This document shows positions 20,400-31,347 of a DNA stretch of 64,000 bases, piece by piece. A program made the position numbers and the translations under genes. Positions within the stretch are counted from its first letter, which is position 1, and each line of letters begins with the position of its first letter. The DNA lies in assembly GCA_002812745.2 (NCBI GenBank), contig NCSJ02000186.1:1-64000 (forward strand). The letters are read 5' to 3'. The DNA is from Scytalidium lignicola (lineage: Eukaryota; Ascomycota; Leotiomycetes). The notes beneath the pieces are model-generated. The model saw only the letters and a list, made by a program, of their open reading frames with translations, made no database searches and was not told the origin of the DNA.

Positions 20400-23300
20400 A
20401 TAAACTTTATCCTCTTTTTTGTACATTAATTCCATTAAGTATTCATAATTATAATACTTCTTCATTCTTTCTTTAGTATATTAAAGTAAGTTTCTGATTC
20501 TTTTTTGCATTTCCTTCATTTGTTTTGCCTAGATCTTTGCTGATTTACTTGTAAATTCTAATTCTAGTCTAGTACAAAACCCTTCTAGTTCTTATCCATA
20601 ATTTATATAAAATGAAATGATCTTAGTTAATTTGTGTAATGCATCATTATACATCATTTTTGTTATTAGTAAGTAATCAACCTAATTATCTTGATTATAG
20701 TTGACATAATATCTTAAATATCCTTTTAACTAACCGTTTAAACATTCTGTTTTTCTATTAGTCTATAAATGTTATATTGTTGATAACTTCCTCTTGACTT
20801 TCATTTTTGTTGTTAATGTTTCCCAAAACTTAGATGTAAACTTAATATCTTTGTTAAAGATTATTTGTTTTAGTAATCTTCATTAAGACATTATTCTTCA
20901 TAAGAATATATCAACTACCTCTTCTACTCCTTAAGTCTCCTTGAACAGTTTAAATATTACATAATTGGTATGATGTTCAATTATTACAAAGATAAAGTCA
21001 TACTTGACCTTTGTTATACAATCTGTAGAAACTAGTAGTTTTATGATAAAATCTTATCTGATTAGTTCCTATGGATTGTTAAGTATTTGTATAAGGTGTA
21101 ATTGTCCTTAAGGCTTCCTTCTTGGATTCTTAGCCTTCTTATAGATTTCACATTCCATGATTACTTTCTTAACTACTAAACATAACTTTACAATAAAGTA
21201 ATCCTTATTGATTTAATAATAACATCAAGTCATTCTTATATGTCCATTATACAATAGATTATACTGTTCTCTGACGAACTCTTCTGTCAATTTCATTGGT
21301 ATATATAACTTCTTGTTCTTATACCAAATGTCTTCAATTTTCTTCTATTTACCTTTAGTTATGTTTAGTAAAGCATTCCCTGTTTTTTCCTCTTCAGTTG
21401 CTTCTCTGATTTGATCAGCTTAATGCTTGTCTGTTATTACTATTATAGCCATAAGTTGTCCTCTATTATACACTAAGAATCCCTCTTTGTCTTCCTTCAA
21501 TATAAGTTTACTTTCTTCCTTTTCCTTAGTTGAGTACTCAAGTTTCCAGCTTAGAGCATCTACTCTTCCATTGTCTTCCCCTTTGACATAAGTAATCTTG
21601 AAATCATACTCAGATAATTTTTCTACCCATTATACTTGTCTAGCATTTAATTACTTGATTGTCATAAAGTATTGAAGGTTATGGTAATCTGAAAGTATAT
21701 CAACTATTTCACTAAATCCAATAGTATATACTCTCTAATGCTTTAGTACTTCTACAATAGTTAACATTTCCTTGTCCAACGTTTGATAATTTCTCTTAGC
21801 AGTATTCAACTTCCTTGACCAAAATGTTAATAATACTTAGTAATGTCATTTACTAATCTACTATAATTGTAATAGTACAACTCTTAATGCTACATCAAAG
21901 GCATTAGTTTCAATTCTTATTCCTCTTTCTAGATCGAAGATTCCCAAGAAACCTCCTTTCACAAAAGTATCCTTTATGCTTTAGAATACTTTCTTTGCAA
22001 CATTACTCCACTTATAAGCTTGATCCTTTTTTGTAAGTTCAATCAATAATACAAAGATCTTAAAATAGTTTTTCACAAATCTCTAGTAATAATTGACTAA
22101 CCCTAAGAAACTTTGTAATTGTTTAATTATCTTAGGTGCTTTTCATTCTTTGATTGACTGAATCTTATCATCAAAGGTTTTTATCCTTTCTCCAAAAATA
22201 CAGTATCCTAAGAATTAAACTTGTTCCTTATAAAACTTGTATTTTACTAGTTTGTAGTGTAATCTTGCCTCTTACAATGCCTATAAAATAAGCTTGACAT
22301 ACTCTGTATGTTCTTCAATACTCTTTGAGTATATGATTATATCATCAAGATATACTATTATGAATTTCTCCAAATATTTCTCCAATATTCAATCTATTAT
22401 TCTTTGTTATATTGTTAGAGCATTGGTCATACTAAATGTTATAACCAATAACTTAAATAATCTGTATTTTGTTCGAATAGCAACTTTCCATTCGTTACCT
22501 CTTTTAATCCTAACTAAATTAAACACTAACTATAAGTCTAGCTTAATGAATATAACAACTCCCTTCAGCTTGTCTATCATTGAATCTATCAATAGTAAAG
22601 GGTATTAATCTTTCTTAGTTCTACTATTCAAGTGTCTGTAATCATCACAAGGTTGTCCTAGCAGATTGTCTCCTTTCTTTGCATAATACAGTAGTACTCC
22701 AGCTTCATCGTAACCTTCTCTATACAAACCTTTAAACATCATTTTCTCGAATAACCATTTTTTCATCGCCTTATCCTCAGCAAGAGTTGTTCAGTAAATT
22801 AATCTGTAAACTAGTCTGAACCCCTCTTTAAGCTTTATCTTATAATCCTATGGTTTATACTTAGGTAAGGCTAAATCATTAAGTCTTTCTGTGAACAACT
22901 CTAATTATTCATAATATTCTTCAGGTATATATTTCATGATGTCATTAACATAGACAACTCTTAAAGACATAGTTTCTTCTAGGAAAGTAATCATACTTAT
23001 TCTCTAATCAATTATTAGATTATACTTCCTCATTCATTCAATTCTTAATATAACCTAGTATGTTCTTAACTTTGTAACATCAAAAGATATCTTCTCTTAG
23101 TGGCTTTTGCCATACCTTATATCTAAATTCTAAGTTTGAACATTAACATACTTCTAAACCTTAATACTGTTTACTAACAATATCAGGTAGTTATTATTCT
23201 TGACTTTTGTGCTAAGTCTAAGTCATTTTACAACTTGTTCACTGATAAAGTTCNTTTTTAGCTCTTGAATCGATCAAGGCTCTTACTGGCTTTCCACATA

Positions 23301-24470
23301 ACGTTATATTGATATATAATGAACTTTTACTGTTCATAAAATAGAGATTAACGTTTTTAACATTGTCAACTGACATATCATCTCCTATTTTGAGATCTTC
23401 AACGTTTTCCTAAAGTTCCTCAAATAATACTACTTATTTCTCACTAAGATTTCGTAATCTTGGTCTATCTAGGCTTTCATCGTTTATAAAAGCATGTATA
23501 TCTTGTACTTATTCTACTATTTCATTTTCAAGGTGTTCCCTTATCTCAGTAATTAAAACATCACTTACTATAAGAATTCTTTTTACAGAATTCAAAGGGT
23601 ACATTGTTACTTCCTGGTTGAATTGTTCATCAATTCTTTATAATAGTTTATTTTCTCTTAGTAATACAACAAGTAATTCCAGAGGTAACGATTCTTCTTC
23701 TAATTCGTTAATTGTAAGTAATATTTCTACATCCTAGTTAATTAGTTCAACCACAACTTCAACTAACTCCTTCTGTTCTCGTTGAACATAGTATTATTCA
23801 ACTTTAAGCAGTTATTCTACTGATTTTCCTAATCTCCAGATTTCTCTGTACTAAGTTTCAACTTCTAATCAGTCTTGTCAGTAGGTTATCATTAGAAGTC
23901 CTCCATATTGTACATTATATCTTCCTTATACAACATAGCTTAATCTCTCTTCAATTATCATCTAGGCTTCTTCAGGCATCTAGTCAAAATCATCTTAAAT
24001 CCAAGTTCTTTCTACTGATAAGAGGATTTCACATAATCCTTTCTTTATAACAATACTCTGTAAATTAATCTTATAAACTAAAGCAAGATTTTCGAAATTA
24101 AGTTCTTATTCCTTGACAATCACTTCTTCTTATTATACGGTTTTATAGAGTTAGCTTCTGTCCAGGATTTCCTATCCTCTTAGTCCTTTCATGTTAATCA
24201 TAAGATAATATTTCAAGACTAATAATTCTCCAGAAACGGAATATTACTCTGTGAGTATAACTTCGAACTCTACCAGCATAATCATCTAGATTCTACTGAC
24301 TCTTAGCATAACTCTTTATTTATTTAGGCTAACAGCCTCCCCTTGATTTCAAGGGTGTTCTATACGCTGAGTCCTTCTCATTAGTACAGAACTTATTTCT
24401 AAAATTCTTGCCATTACCATTTTATCTACATTGGTTTCAACAGTAATCTTTAGTATGATTACTAAATTTG
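20400..24470 (-). pseudogene. pol remnant: protease/RT/RNase H/integrase
   Basis: Read on the minus strand across many stops. The reverse transcriptase catalytic box YLDD (22341-22352) lies in a context I-I-V-Y-L-D-D-I-I-I-Y-S typical of Ty3/gypsy. Downstream are FLGLVNYY-like connection sequence and an RNase H segment with RVDALSWK (about 21550). Then comes an integrase core, with DFIIKL...TDCITKVKYD at about 20950-21050 and WETLT...TECLN beyond. The second integrase Asp appears lost (N-K-D context) and one Cys of the HHCC finger is Tyr. All visible losses fit C-to-T/G-to-A. The boundaries are approximate. Confidence 0.8.
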
Positions 24471-24471
24471 A

Positions 24472-24894
24472 TCATTCCTCTTCTTCTTCTGAGGAGTTCC
24501 CTTCCTTGTCCAAGCTTTCCTCTTCAGAAGACTTTGACAAGATATCCATAATCCTTAGGATTCTTATAACTCCGATTTTAACCATTATACTTGACTTGTT
24601 GTCCTTCTTATAAGTATTTACCATATAACCAAAGAGTTTACATTTGAAACATAACTTATTCTTTCTTCTTTTATCAAGTTCTTCAGAGGAAATTCTAAAG
24701 GAGTTTCTCTTTTTTCCTTTTCCTTCATAATGCTTTTTTCCCTTTCCCTTAAAGGTCTTTCCTTTTCTCATGACATCTAACTCTATAAGGTCACCATAAT
24801 CCTTCTTACTGTCACTCTTCCTTCTGTTGAAATAAGATCTACCCTTCTTATCTAAGATCATCTTATATTGTTTGTTCTCAATCTTGATAGCCAA
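24472..24894 (-). pseudogene. gag C-terminal part with broken zinc knuckle
   Basis: A Lys/Arg-rich stretch is followed by CFKCKLFGYMVNTYKKD at the place of a CCHC knuckle. The His and last Cys positions are both Tyr, each explained by a single transition. An acidic Ser/Glu tail (SSEEESLDKEGNSSEEEEE) follows; its mirror-image codons open a false frame on the plus strand. Confidence 0.75.
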
Positions 24895-25203
24895 GTTGAT
24901 AAGGGCATTAAGATTATTAACTACAGGCCATTGGTATAGTTCTTCTTTTATGAAGTCCTTCAGTCTGATCTTAAACTAGTGCATATGTACTTCCTCTCCC
25001 CAATTGACTAATACTACATGCTGGCGATAGAGCATTGCATACTTACTAAGGCTTTTAGTTTGTCTGAGATGAGCTAATTATCTTTCAGCATTCCTCTTTT
25101 CGTCAACATCCTCATACAAGCATTTGAGTTCTCCTATGTAGTTTTCCCAACTTCTAAGGATGTTTCTCACCTCCTAGTTCATTGTTCCTCCGTTTGTAGT
25201 AAA

Positions 25204-25809
25204 CTATTCGTCTTTAAAGGGTTGAAACCAAGTTTCAGTTACTCCTCTTAAGTACATGGATGCCCACAGAACCTTATGTGTATCTCCAGGCAGTAGGTGA
25301 TCATTCAATACCAAATAAGTTCTTGTTTGTATAAGGTATGCCTTAAGCTTCTTTCTATCCCTGTAGAACAAGTCTGGCCTGACGATTTTGACCTCCCTAA
25401 ATATCGCCATTAGGACTTGTCCAGCGTTATCCTTTGGCTCAGAGTCTGGATCAGGGTCTAGGCTTGGAACTCTTGGTACTTGAACTAGTTCTAGGTCAGG
25501 TTTAGATAATGAAGATGCTAGCTTCTTCCCTGAAGCTCTCGATGATTCTCCAACAATTGATCCTTCTGTTGACCTAGTGGATTGCTTTGGTGGCATAACA
25601 ACTTCTTCTAACACTCCTCGCTGAATGTTAGTTTCCTCAATAGTCTGATTCTTACCTTGGTCTTCTTCAGAACTATCTTCCGAACTCTCCTCAGATACTT
25701 CTTCCGATTCCTCTTCAGATTCTTCTTCAGAGCCTTCTTCAGAACCTTCTTCAGGTTGTTGTTCGTTGTTGTTATCTACCGGTATGCTTGTTTCCAAATC
25801 CTGATTCAT
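25204..25809 (-). pseudogene. gag N-terminal part
   Basis: Best-preserved ORF of the element. The ATG at 25809 lies just inside the 5' LTR. Residues about 15-60 are an acidic low-complexity Glu/Ser repeat, then a Ser/Pro linker. The last 60 residues (VLMAIFREVKIVRPDLFYRDRKKLKAYL...VLWASMYLRGVTETWFQP) form the start of a retrotransposon gag capsid domain. The frame then stops prematurely in the middle of the domain. Confidence 0.82.
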
Positions 25810-25830
25810 CAAGATAGGTAATGTTCAAAA

Positions 25831-26184
25831 TGTTACAAAACTACGCTATCCAGGTCACTGGATAGCCCAGGGTAAGGTAGATGTTCAGGGACAACGGAAA
25901 CGTGTAATACACAAGCAAGCGACTAAGTCCAAGGTAAGGTCTAGTAATGTATTTAGGTTGAACACAAGGAGTCTACTCTCATGTTCCTACAGTATGCTTA
26001 TATAGATAATGAAATACAGTTGGATCGCAGGATCCACAGATCCTCAGATCCCTATGGATCCTAGGATCCTAAGATCCCAGGATCCATGTCACGTGACCTC
26101 TAACTGTTAGGTTCTCTGTGTACATCTGCCATGTACCGAGCCTCAGGCCTACACCAATTAGCTTGTTCGGTCAAACCCGTAACA
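25831..26184 (-). repeat. 5' LTR (right), 354 bp
   Basis: Less RIP-damaged than its partner. A TATA-like tatatag lies in the middle. It begins with the inverted repeat GCTATCCAG-GTCA-CTGGATAGC. Confidence 0.93.
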
Positions 26185-26189
26185 AACGT
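26185..26189. repeat. target-site duplication AACGT (right)
   Basis: Matches 19015-19019. Confidence 0.92.
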
Positions 26190-26500
26190 CTTAATAATGC
26201 TCAAGATAATGTTCTAATCAAGCATATTAATTATCTTATAGACTAAGGAATACTACTAACTAGTCAGATTGTTCATAATATAGTAGAGGAGATTATACAA
26301 GAGCTTATAAAGAAGAATTAAATAGAACAATTTATAAAGTATTACAAAGAAGAAATTAGTAGTATTTATTTGAGGAATATAGATTATTATAAAGTCAAAT
26401 CTGAATACAAGCTTATATTTGAGTATTTTTATCAACTAATTAAGTAATATTTTATATGTTATAAATTATTATAAGTCTTAAAGTTAATTATTAACTAAAG

Positions 26501-26686
26501 TGTCAGGTTATGATTGAGATGTAAGATTGATTTATTCTAGTAGAGCAAGAAGTGCTCTTTAAAGCTATTGTAGCCTAGGATCTAAGGCTATGGAATGGGT
26601 TATGTAATACAAGTGAATAAGCGAACGCCAAGACTGCCAAGCGAAGCTAACGAAGTAGTGACCTAAGATATGCAACAGTCATGACA
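26501..26686. mobile_element. solo LTR, 186 bp, TSD TAAAG
   Basis: The sequence starts TGTCAGG and ends ATGACA. TAAAG lies directly outside both ends (26496-26500 and 26687-26691). It interrupts the Fot1-like transposase frame, which resumes afterwards. Its GC is clearly higher than the flanking RIP-altered transposase, suggesting insertion after most of the RIP. It is unrelated in sequence to the 354-bp LTR. Confidence 0.85.
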
Positions 26687-28235
26687 TAAAGCTTATACAA
26701 TTATCTTCTAACATTGAAAAACATTATATTAAGCTTGAAAATATATATAATATTAATAAGAAGAAGTTTTTATTAGGTTTTATGAAATCTTTTAAAAGAA
26801 TTATATCTGTTCAAGCTTTTAAAGCTAGTAAAGTTCATAATGCATAAGATAAGAGTAAAGAGTTCCTTATTATATTAGTATGCATTTTAACAACTAGAAA
26901 AGCTCTTCTACTAAGCCTTATATACTAAAGGAAATCAAAAGACCTTTGAACTAATTGAGTATAAGACTTAAAACCTAAAGATAAAGTATTTTTTACCTTT
27001 TTAACAAATAAGTAAAGTTATAATACTTTAAGTTATTAATAGTTNAAAAAAGGTATTTAAGCTTTATACTGAAGCTTAAATTAATAAGAAATATCATTTA
27101 CTTATTATTAATAAATATTCTAGTTATATTAATATAAGGTTTATTAATTTTGTACATAATTACAAGATAATTATAATAGTTCTTCCTTTTTATATCATTT
27201 ATTATTTACAACCTTTAAATATTAAATTATTTCTCTTATTATCTTTAGCTTATTCAGAGGAACAAAATAAGCTAATACAAGATAAAACTAAGAAAGTTTT
27301 TATGTTAAAAACTTTATTTTAAAATATGTTTTAGCTTTCTTAGTTAAAAAGNTTTTATAATGGAGAATATTACTTTAGCATTTGAAAAAACTAATATATA
27401 GTTAATTAAACCTTTTATTATTCTTAAAAAGGAGTTTTTAAAGCTAGATATATCTTTTATAACAAGTTAAATAATCTTAAAAACTCTTACAACTTGTAAA
27501 AGTATTCAACATATACAAAAGTCTTATATACATAATCCTTCCTCCATTAAGTTATAATATATCATAAATACTAATTATACACTTTCAGCAAAGTTTAATA
27601 TTACTTAACACTTAAATAAAAGCTTAGTTAAAGCTTTAAAGATGCAAAAAAAGAAGAGTACATACTCTTAATGTCTAAACTTTTGTAGAAAATAAGTAAG
27701 TAAAGTTTAATGGTTTAGTACAAAGGAAATCTTGAAAGCTAAAGCTTTATTAGCCGNAAAAAGAAGTACAAGAAGAAGTAAAGAAGAAAGCTATAATAGC
27801 AAAAAGGCTAGTTGCAAAAATAAACATAAGCAATTGGAAGTAAAGAAAGTTAAAAAGTAATTAAAGTAATAGCTAGTTAAAGAGTAAAAGGCTAAGGAAG
27901 CTTTACTTAAAAAACAAGCCAAGGAAGAGAATCAAATGCAGAAAGCCTTAGAAAAGCAGCTCCTGGCCACTTAAAAGAAGGCTAAGAAGGCTGTTACACA
28001 CAAGAAAGCTACACCAAAAGCTTTTTAAGTGGGTATTGTGATAATGGTTGAATAAGTGGGGTATAAAAGCAATTTTCATTGGAGGGGCAATTATACCTTA
28101 ACATTACATAGTATTTAATATTTAAAGCATAAATTATAATCTACATACTTTAATATAGTTAATTTATCAATTTCAATTCAAATAGAACTTTGGTTGTTGA
28201 GTTATAATATTTAGAAGTGTAATGTTATTAAATCC

Positions 28236-28281
28236 AAAAGTGGGAAATTTGACGGAGCGGGAAAGTTGCCGGGATCACGTG
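28236..28281 (-). repeat. right TIR of Fot1/Pogo-like element
   Basis: Inverted copy of 18769-18814, followed by TA. Its version of the internal second repeat has drifted at two positions. Confidence 0.92.
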
Positions 28282-28283
28282 TA

Positions 28284-29410
28284 AATCCACGCCAAATCAC
28301 TGATACCGGTCCTTCCCCCCATAATCATACTTTGCGATCGTATACAAATTTACATTGTGCGAAAAGACTAACCAATGAAGTCTATTCAGTTGATTCTATG
28401 CAGATAGTTTAACTATTTATACTGTAAATTTAATACAACCTTAGGTTTTCTTCACGATTTTACAGTAAAACGTCTCAAAATTGTAAATCATTAAACCAAC
28501 GCTGGCGCTTTAGGCGTTAAAAGCTGCCGGCCCCTGGCAAGCGGAAGAATCTTTCATACCACATTCCCTGCAGTATAAAGCGGGCAAAATGGGGTAAGCA
28601 ACAGGTTACGAAGAGTTCAGTGTTCCATATATAAGTTATTATAATTAGCTTTTCTTGAGTAACCGATGCATTCTTACGCAGATAAAAATAGATCTCTTCT
28701 AATTCTGTACATAGCTTTCCCTTCTTCCTTTTCTTTTCCTATTAAATAAAGCTTCTATTGTACATTTTATATTCTTAAAATATCTCATCAACTTATTTTC
28801 ATTATTATTATATAAATATATATAACTGTAAATGGCAACCTTTTCTATTTTGTTATAATGTTAGACTCGTATGAGATATAATGAGGAGAAGAAGGAATAC
28901 TTTGCCAAGGTGTAGTTCAATATGCCTAATACTCTCTTTGTCATATCATCCAGCCTCTACGTACGTAGTTTATATGTACAAACCTTACAAAATATATTAA
29001 AGACTATCTATATATTATGGAAAACACTTCCGTAGAAAGTGCCACTGATTACGAAAGATGCCTCTTAAATTGGATATGATTGGTTCTGAAACACGTTTCA
29101 GGTGGTTTGATTGGTAAAGTGGCATGATCTCTTGCGATTGGCCTGTGAGGGCTACCTTCACCCGTCGAGCAAGCGGCCAGAGGTCGCGCAGCTCGCTGAG
29201 AGTTATATTAAAAGGCAACGCTTGAATCTGTTTATTGTATATTAAAAAAACCTCCTGTATTCCCTTGGGTGCGAAGCACCCGTATGAGCGTAGCGAGTAG
29301 CCAAGCTTGCTTGTAATCATTATACTATAGTTGAAGGTAAGGTCTAATCAACTTATTTAACTCTATACATACAATCTCCGACAGTGTTGGGGCTAAATCA
29401 AGAGATATCT
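28284..29410. other. intergenic, AT-rich with one GC-rich hairpin block
   Basis: Mostly AT-rich. A compact block at about 29255-29320 contains the hairpin GGGTGC-gaa-GCACCC, a GAGCGTAGCGAG word, and CTTGG/CCAAG arms. It looks like part of an unidentified repeat. The 101-aa minus frame at 29015-29320 has no supported function. Confidence 0.45.
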
Positions 29411-30321
29411 TCATAGTTGTACCGAGTCATTTAGAATTTGAACTTCTTGGCCCGGTTGGAACGCTGGGAGACCAACGTAAGGACAATTCGTACATCTAAA
29501 CGCATCGCCGAGAGCACAATTACCACATGAGCCTGTTTTACCTTGCACGGTGAAATCCAGCTCAATTAAGTCATCTGACTGAAGCTTGAATACGCTTAAA
29601 TTCGTATCTGCTTTCGTCTGCCGTGCTTTATCTTCTGCCTCAAGCTGAGCGGCTAGACCACAAGTACAGTCTTTGCAGGCTCGTCGCCTCCGTCTTAGTT
29701 TTGGTTGACAATCTGGAGTTAAGCTATTAGTAGGGTAGCCTAGAGAAAGTGTTAAAAGCTTCTTAACTTACATGGCTGAGGTCTTTTTAGATCTTCTTCA
29801 GATAGTAATGTATCCTCATCAATTAACTCATCATCTTCGTTGTCAAGAACATTGTCTGTATTATGAATGCTTGTTTTCATTCTAGTCGGAGTGTTGATTT
29901 TCTTTATATTCTTCCGGAGAGATATTGCAACTTTCTCATTGTTGTGCAGTTTTAAAAATACGCCATCTTTCTCAACTAGCCCAGCTAAGATTGCCTCTTG
30001 CATTTCAGTTATACCTAAAGAGCCACTCTGAACTTGTAATTTTGCACCAGCTTTCATAGATGGGACAAGTATAGAATATGCATTCCGATTAAGAAGCTGT
30101 TGCGACTTAGATGGCAGAGTAACATCAAGGTCGGTAAGTACGAGGATAAAATCGTATGTATTTAAGGGCAGGACGATCAAGCCAGCAGATAGTCGATCAA
30201 GCATTTGAAGGTCAGTCGAACGCCGATCGAATGTTTTGAAGACGTCTTGTAACTTGTCTTCTTTGGCAGCAACTGATGGGGGTGCGAGAAGAAGGGTACG
30301 TTGGGTGTTGTCGTCCAACAT
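29411..30321 (-). CDS. dre2: DRE2 / anamorsin (CIAPIN1), Fe-S cluster assembly, 283 aa
   Basis: Two exons: 30321-29772 and 29712-29411 (852 nt). The N-terminal half ([12 protein letters not shown], then [11 protein letters not shown]) is the degenerate methyltransferase-like domain of fungal Dre2. The acidic linker ends [16 protein letters not shown]. The C-terminus has both metal motifs: CKDCTC with an upstream Cys (Fe-S site 1) and CGNC...CTNC (twin CX2C). Dre2 works with the diflavin reductase Tah18, passing electrons for cytosolic iron-sulfur protein biogenesis. I use the ATG at 30321; the frame is open further upstream but only from a GTG. A short alternative acceptor would leave a 32-nt intron, so I prefer the 59-nt intron. 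The gene is essential in yeast, and here it sits between AT-rich blocks yet is intact. Confidence 0.93.
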
Positions 30322-31347
30322 GGCGAATTTGATTACTGTCTTAATATTAACAGTGTAAGAGAGTGCAACATTGGACTTGAGCTCGACCTCAGTGGACTTA
30401 CTATTGTTATTTATGAAGTCTTGAGAAATGTTGTGGCACTTCACGAAATGGACGATTTTTAATCAAGGAGGGGCTAGTTCGCTAAGCAGGCGCACTAGTA
30501 AATCTCGGGGTTACTTAAGTTGCAAAATCCACTTGAAACTGCCGGTATCGGACTTAAACCTTATGAACTACTGCTAATAACTCCCGATTTGATTGCTTAA
30601 ACTGGGTTTATAATAAGCATAATATTGCATTATAATAAACTCAGTACTAAAGAAAATAATCATAATATACATCCGTACTATCAAAGTGATTGTCACATTA
30701 GTGGCTACAGTTACAGAAGATGAGGGGTCAGCTTTTGCACGATATGAGTCAAGAAATATTGGAACATTACCTCTGGACAAAGGAAGTAGATCATCGGAAT
30801 GATCAGAATGTAAAAGAAAGTTGCCAAATCTATATTTTCCAACCCACANTTTTGGATTGCGATATCGCCACCAAAGACGGTGATGAAGGCGAAGATCACG
30901 TGGTTAAATATTCTAAATATGAAGGCTCGCCACNTTTTTTGTAGTATTATAAAAGACAAGGCTGTAGATAAAATATGAACGGAATCTTTAATATCATATA
31001 TATCATAAAGGGAGCTTATTATTAAAAATGCATGTTCAAGTGAACAAGTCAATTTAACGGAAGTCTGAATCCTATCCCTTCGCACCAAATCTCGAAGGCC
31101 ACCATCCCCTTTTCCAAAACAAAGACAGTGCCTGCCAGAACGCCATGCTTGCTTCCAGAGGCCGGGCCCAGTTCCTCTATTGGATCAGGCTAAGGTAATT
31201 ATATACATCATGCAATATAAAATTCTATCATGAATCGTGATTTAATCCAAATAATGAAACTCCAAAATATCAAAAGAATGGACGACCGGTGAGTAATGCA
31301 CCGTCCTTTCCTAGTGAGGCCAAATCCTACCAAACCTCTGTCCCGAA
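30322..31347. other. intergenic
   Basis: Contains a hydrophobic minus-strand open frame (30711-31088) lacking an ATG and carrying two ambiguous bases. It might be a fragment of a membrane-protein gene, but I see no family signature. Confidence 0.4.

Larger units (their letters stand above)
19020..26184 (-). mobile_element. complete Ty3/gypsy-like LTR retrotransposon, 7,165 bp, minus orientation, RIP-degraded
   Basis: Two 354-bp LTRs (TGTTAC...GTAACA) bound the element with a 5-bp AACGT duplication outside. On the minus strand the order is 5' LTR (right), gag, gag zinc knuckle, then pol with protease/RT/RNase H/integrase remnants, then polypurine tract and 3' LTR (left). The tract, purine-rich (agaaaggggataa on the minus strand), sits directly against the left LTR. 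RT before integrase with a YLDD catalytic box places it in Ty3/gypsy. Gag starts only about 21 nt after the 5' LTR, so the leader and primer site are very short. Pol carries dozens of TAA/TAG stops, so the element cannot move by itself. Confidence 0.93.
26185..28027 (+). pseudogene. Fot1/Pogo transposase, central and C-terminal part
   Basis: Continuation of the transposase after the LTR insertion. First comes a CENP-B-type HTH remnant (IKHINYLID-stop-GILLTSQIVHNIVEEI). After the solo LTR at 26501-26686 comes the DDE catalytic core. The block that should hold the first catalytic Asp reads N-I-N-K-K before FLLGF (about 26748-26780). The second conserved Asp block reads N-K-Y-S-S-Y (about 27105-27130), followed by a recognisable LQPLNIKLF segment. 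Asp-to-Asn and Gly-to-Lys/Ser replacements fit G-to-A transitions. The Lys-rich tail with many stops reaches about 28027; the exact end is uncertain. Confidence 0.8.
18769..28281 (+). mobile_element. Fot1/Pogo-like DNA transposon, split by two later insertions, RIP-degraded
   Basis: The ends are inverted repeats of 46 bp (18769-18814 and 28236-28281) with 3 mismatches, both starting CACGTGATCCCGGCAAC. TA lies directly outside each end (18767-18768 and 28282-28283), as expected for Tc1/mariner-superfamily insertion. Removing the LTR retrotransposon and solo LTR with their duplications leaves about 2.15 kb, close to Fot1-family size. The left TIR contains a tandem 17-bp repeat (18778-18811). 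The interior carries one decayed transposase on the plus strand. The element is dead, since its catalytic residues are mutated. Confidence 0.92.

Noticed and set aside
24431..24613. plus-strand Ser-rich ORF
   Set aside because: Reverse shadow of the acidic gag tail.
6420..28281. CRISPR array or prokaryotic insertion sequence
   Set aside because: No spacer-separated identical repeats, and all mobile features are of eukaryotic type.
29740..29771. 32-nt intron option in DRE2
   Set aside because: Below the usual minimum for fungal introns; the 59-nt alternative keeps the frame and has a branch site.
30711..31088. 125-aa hydrophobic minus frame
   Set aside because: Lacks an ATG, has two undetermined bases and AT-rich codons that inflate hydrophobicity; could be a relic but not supportable.
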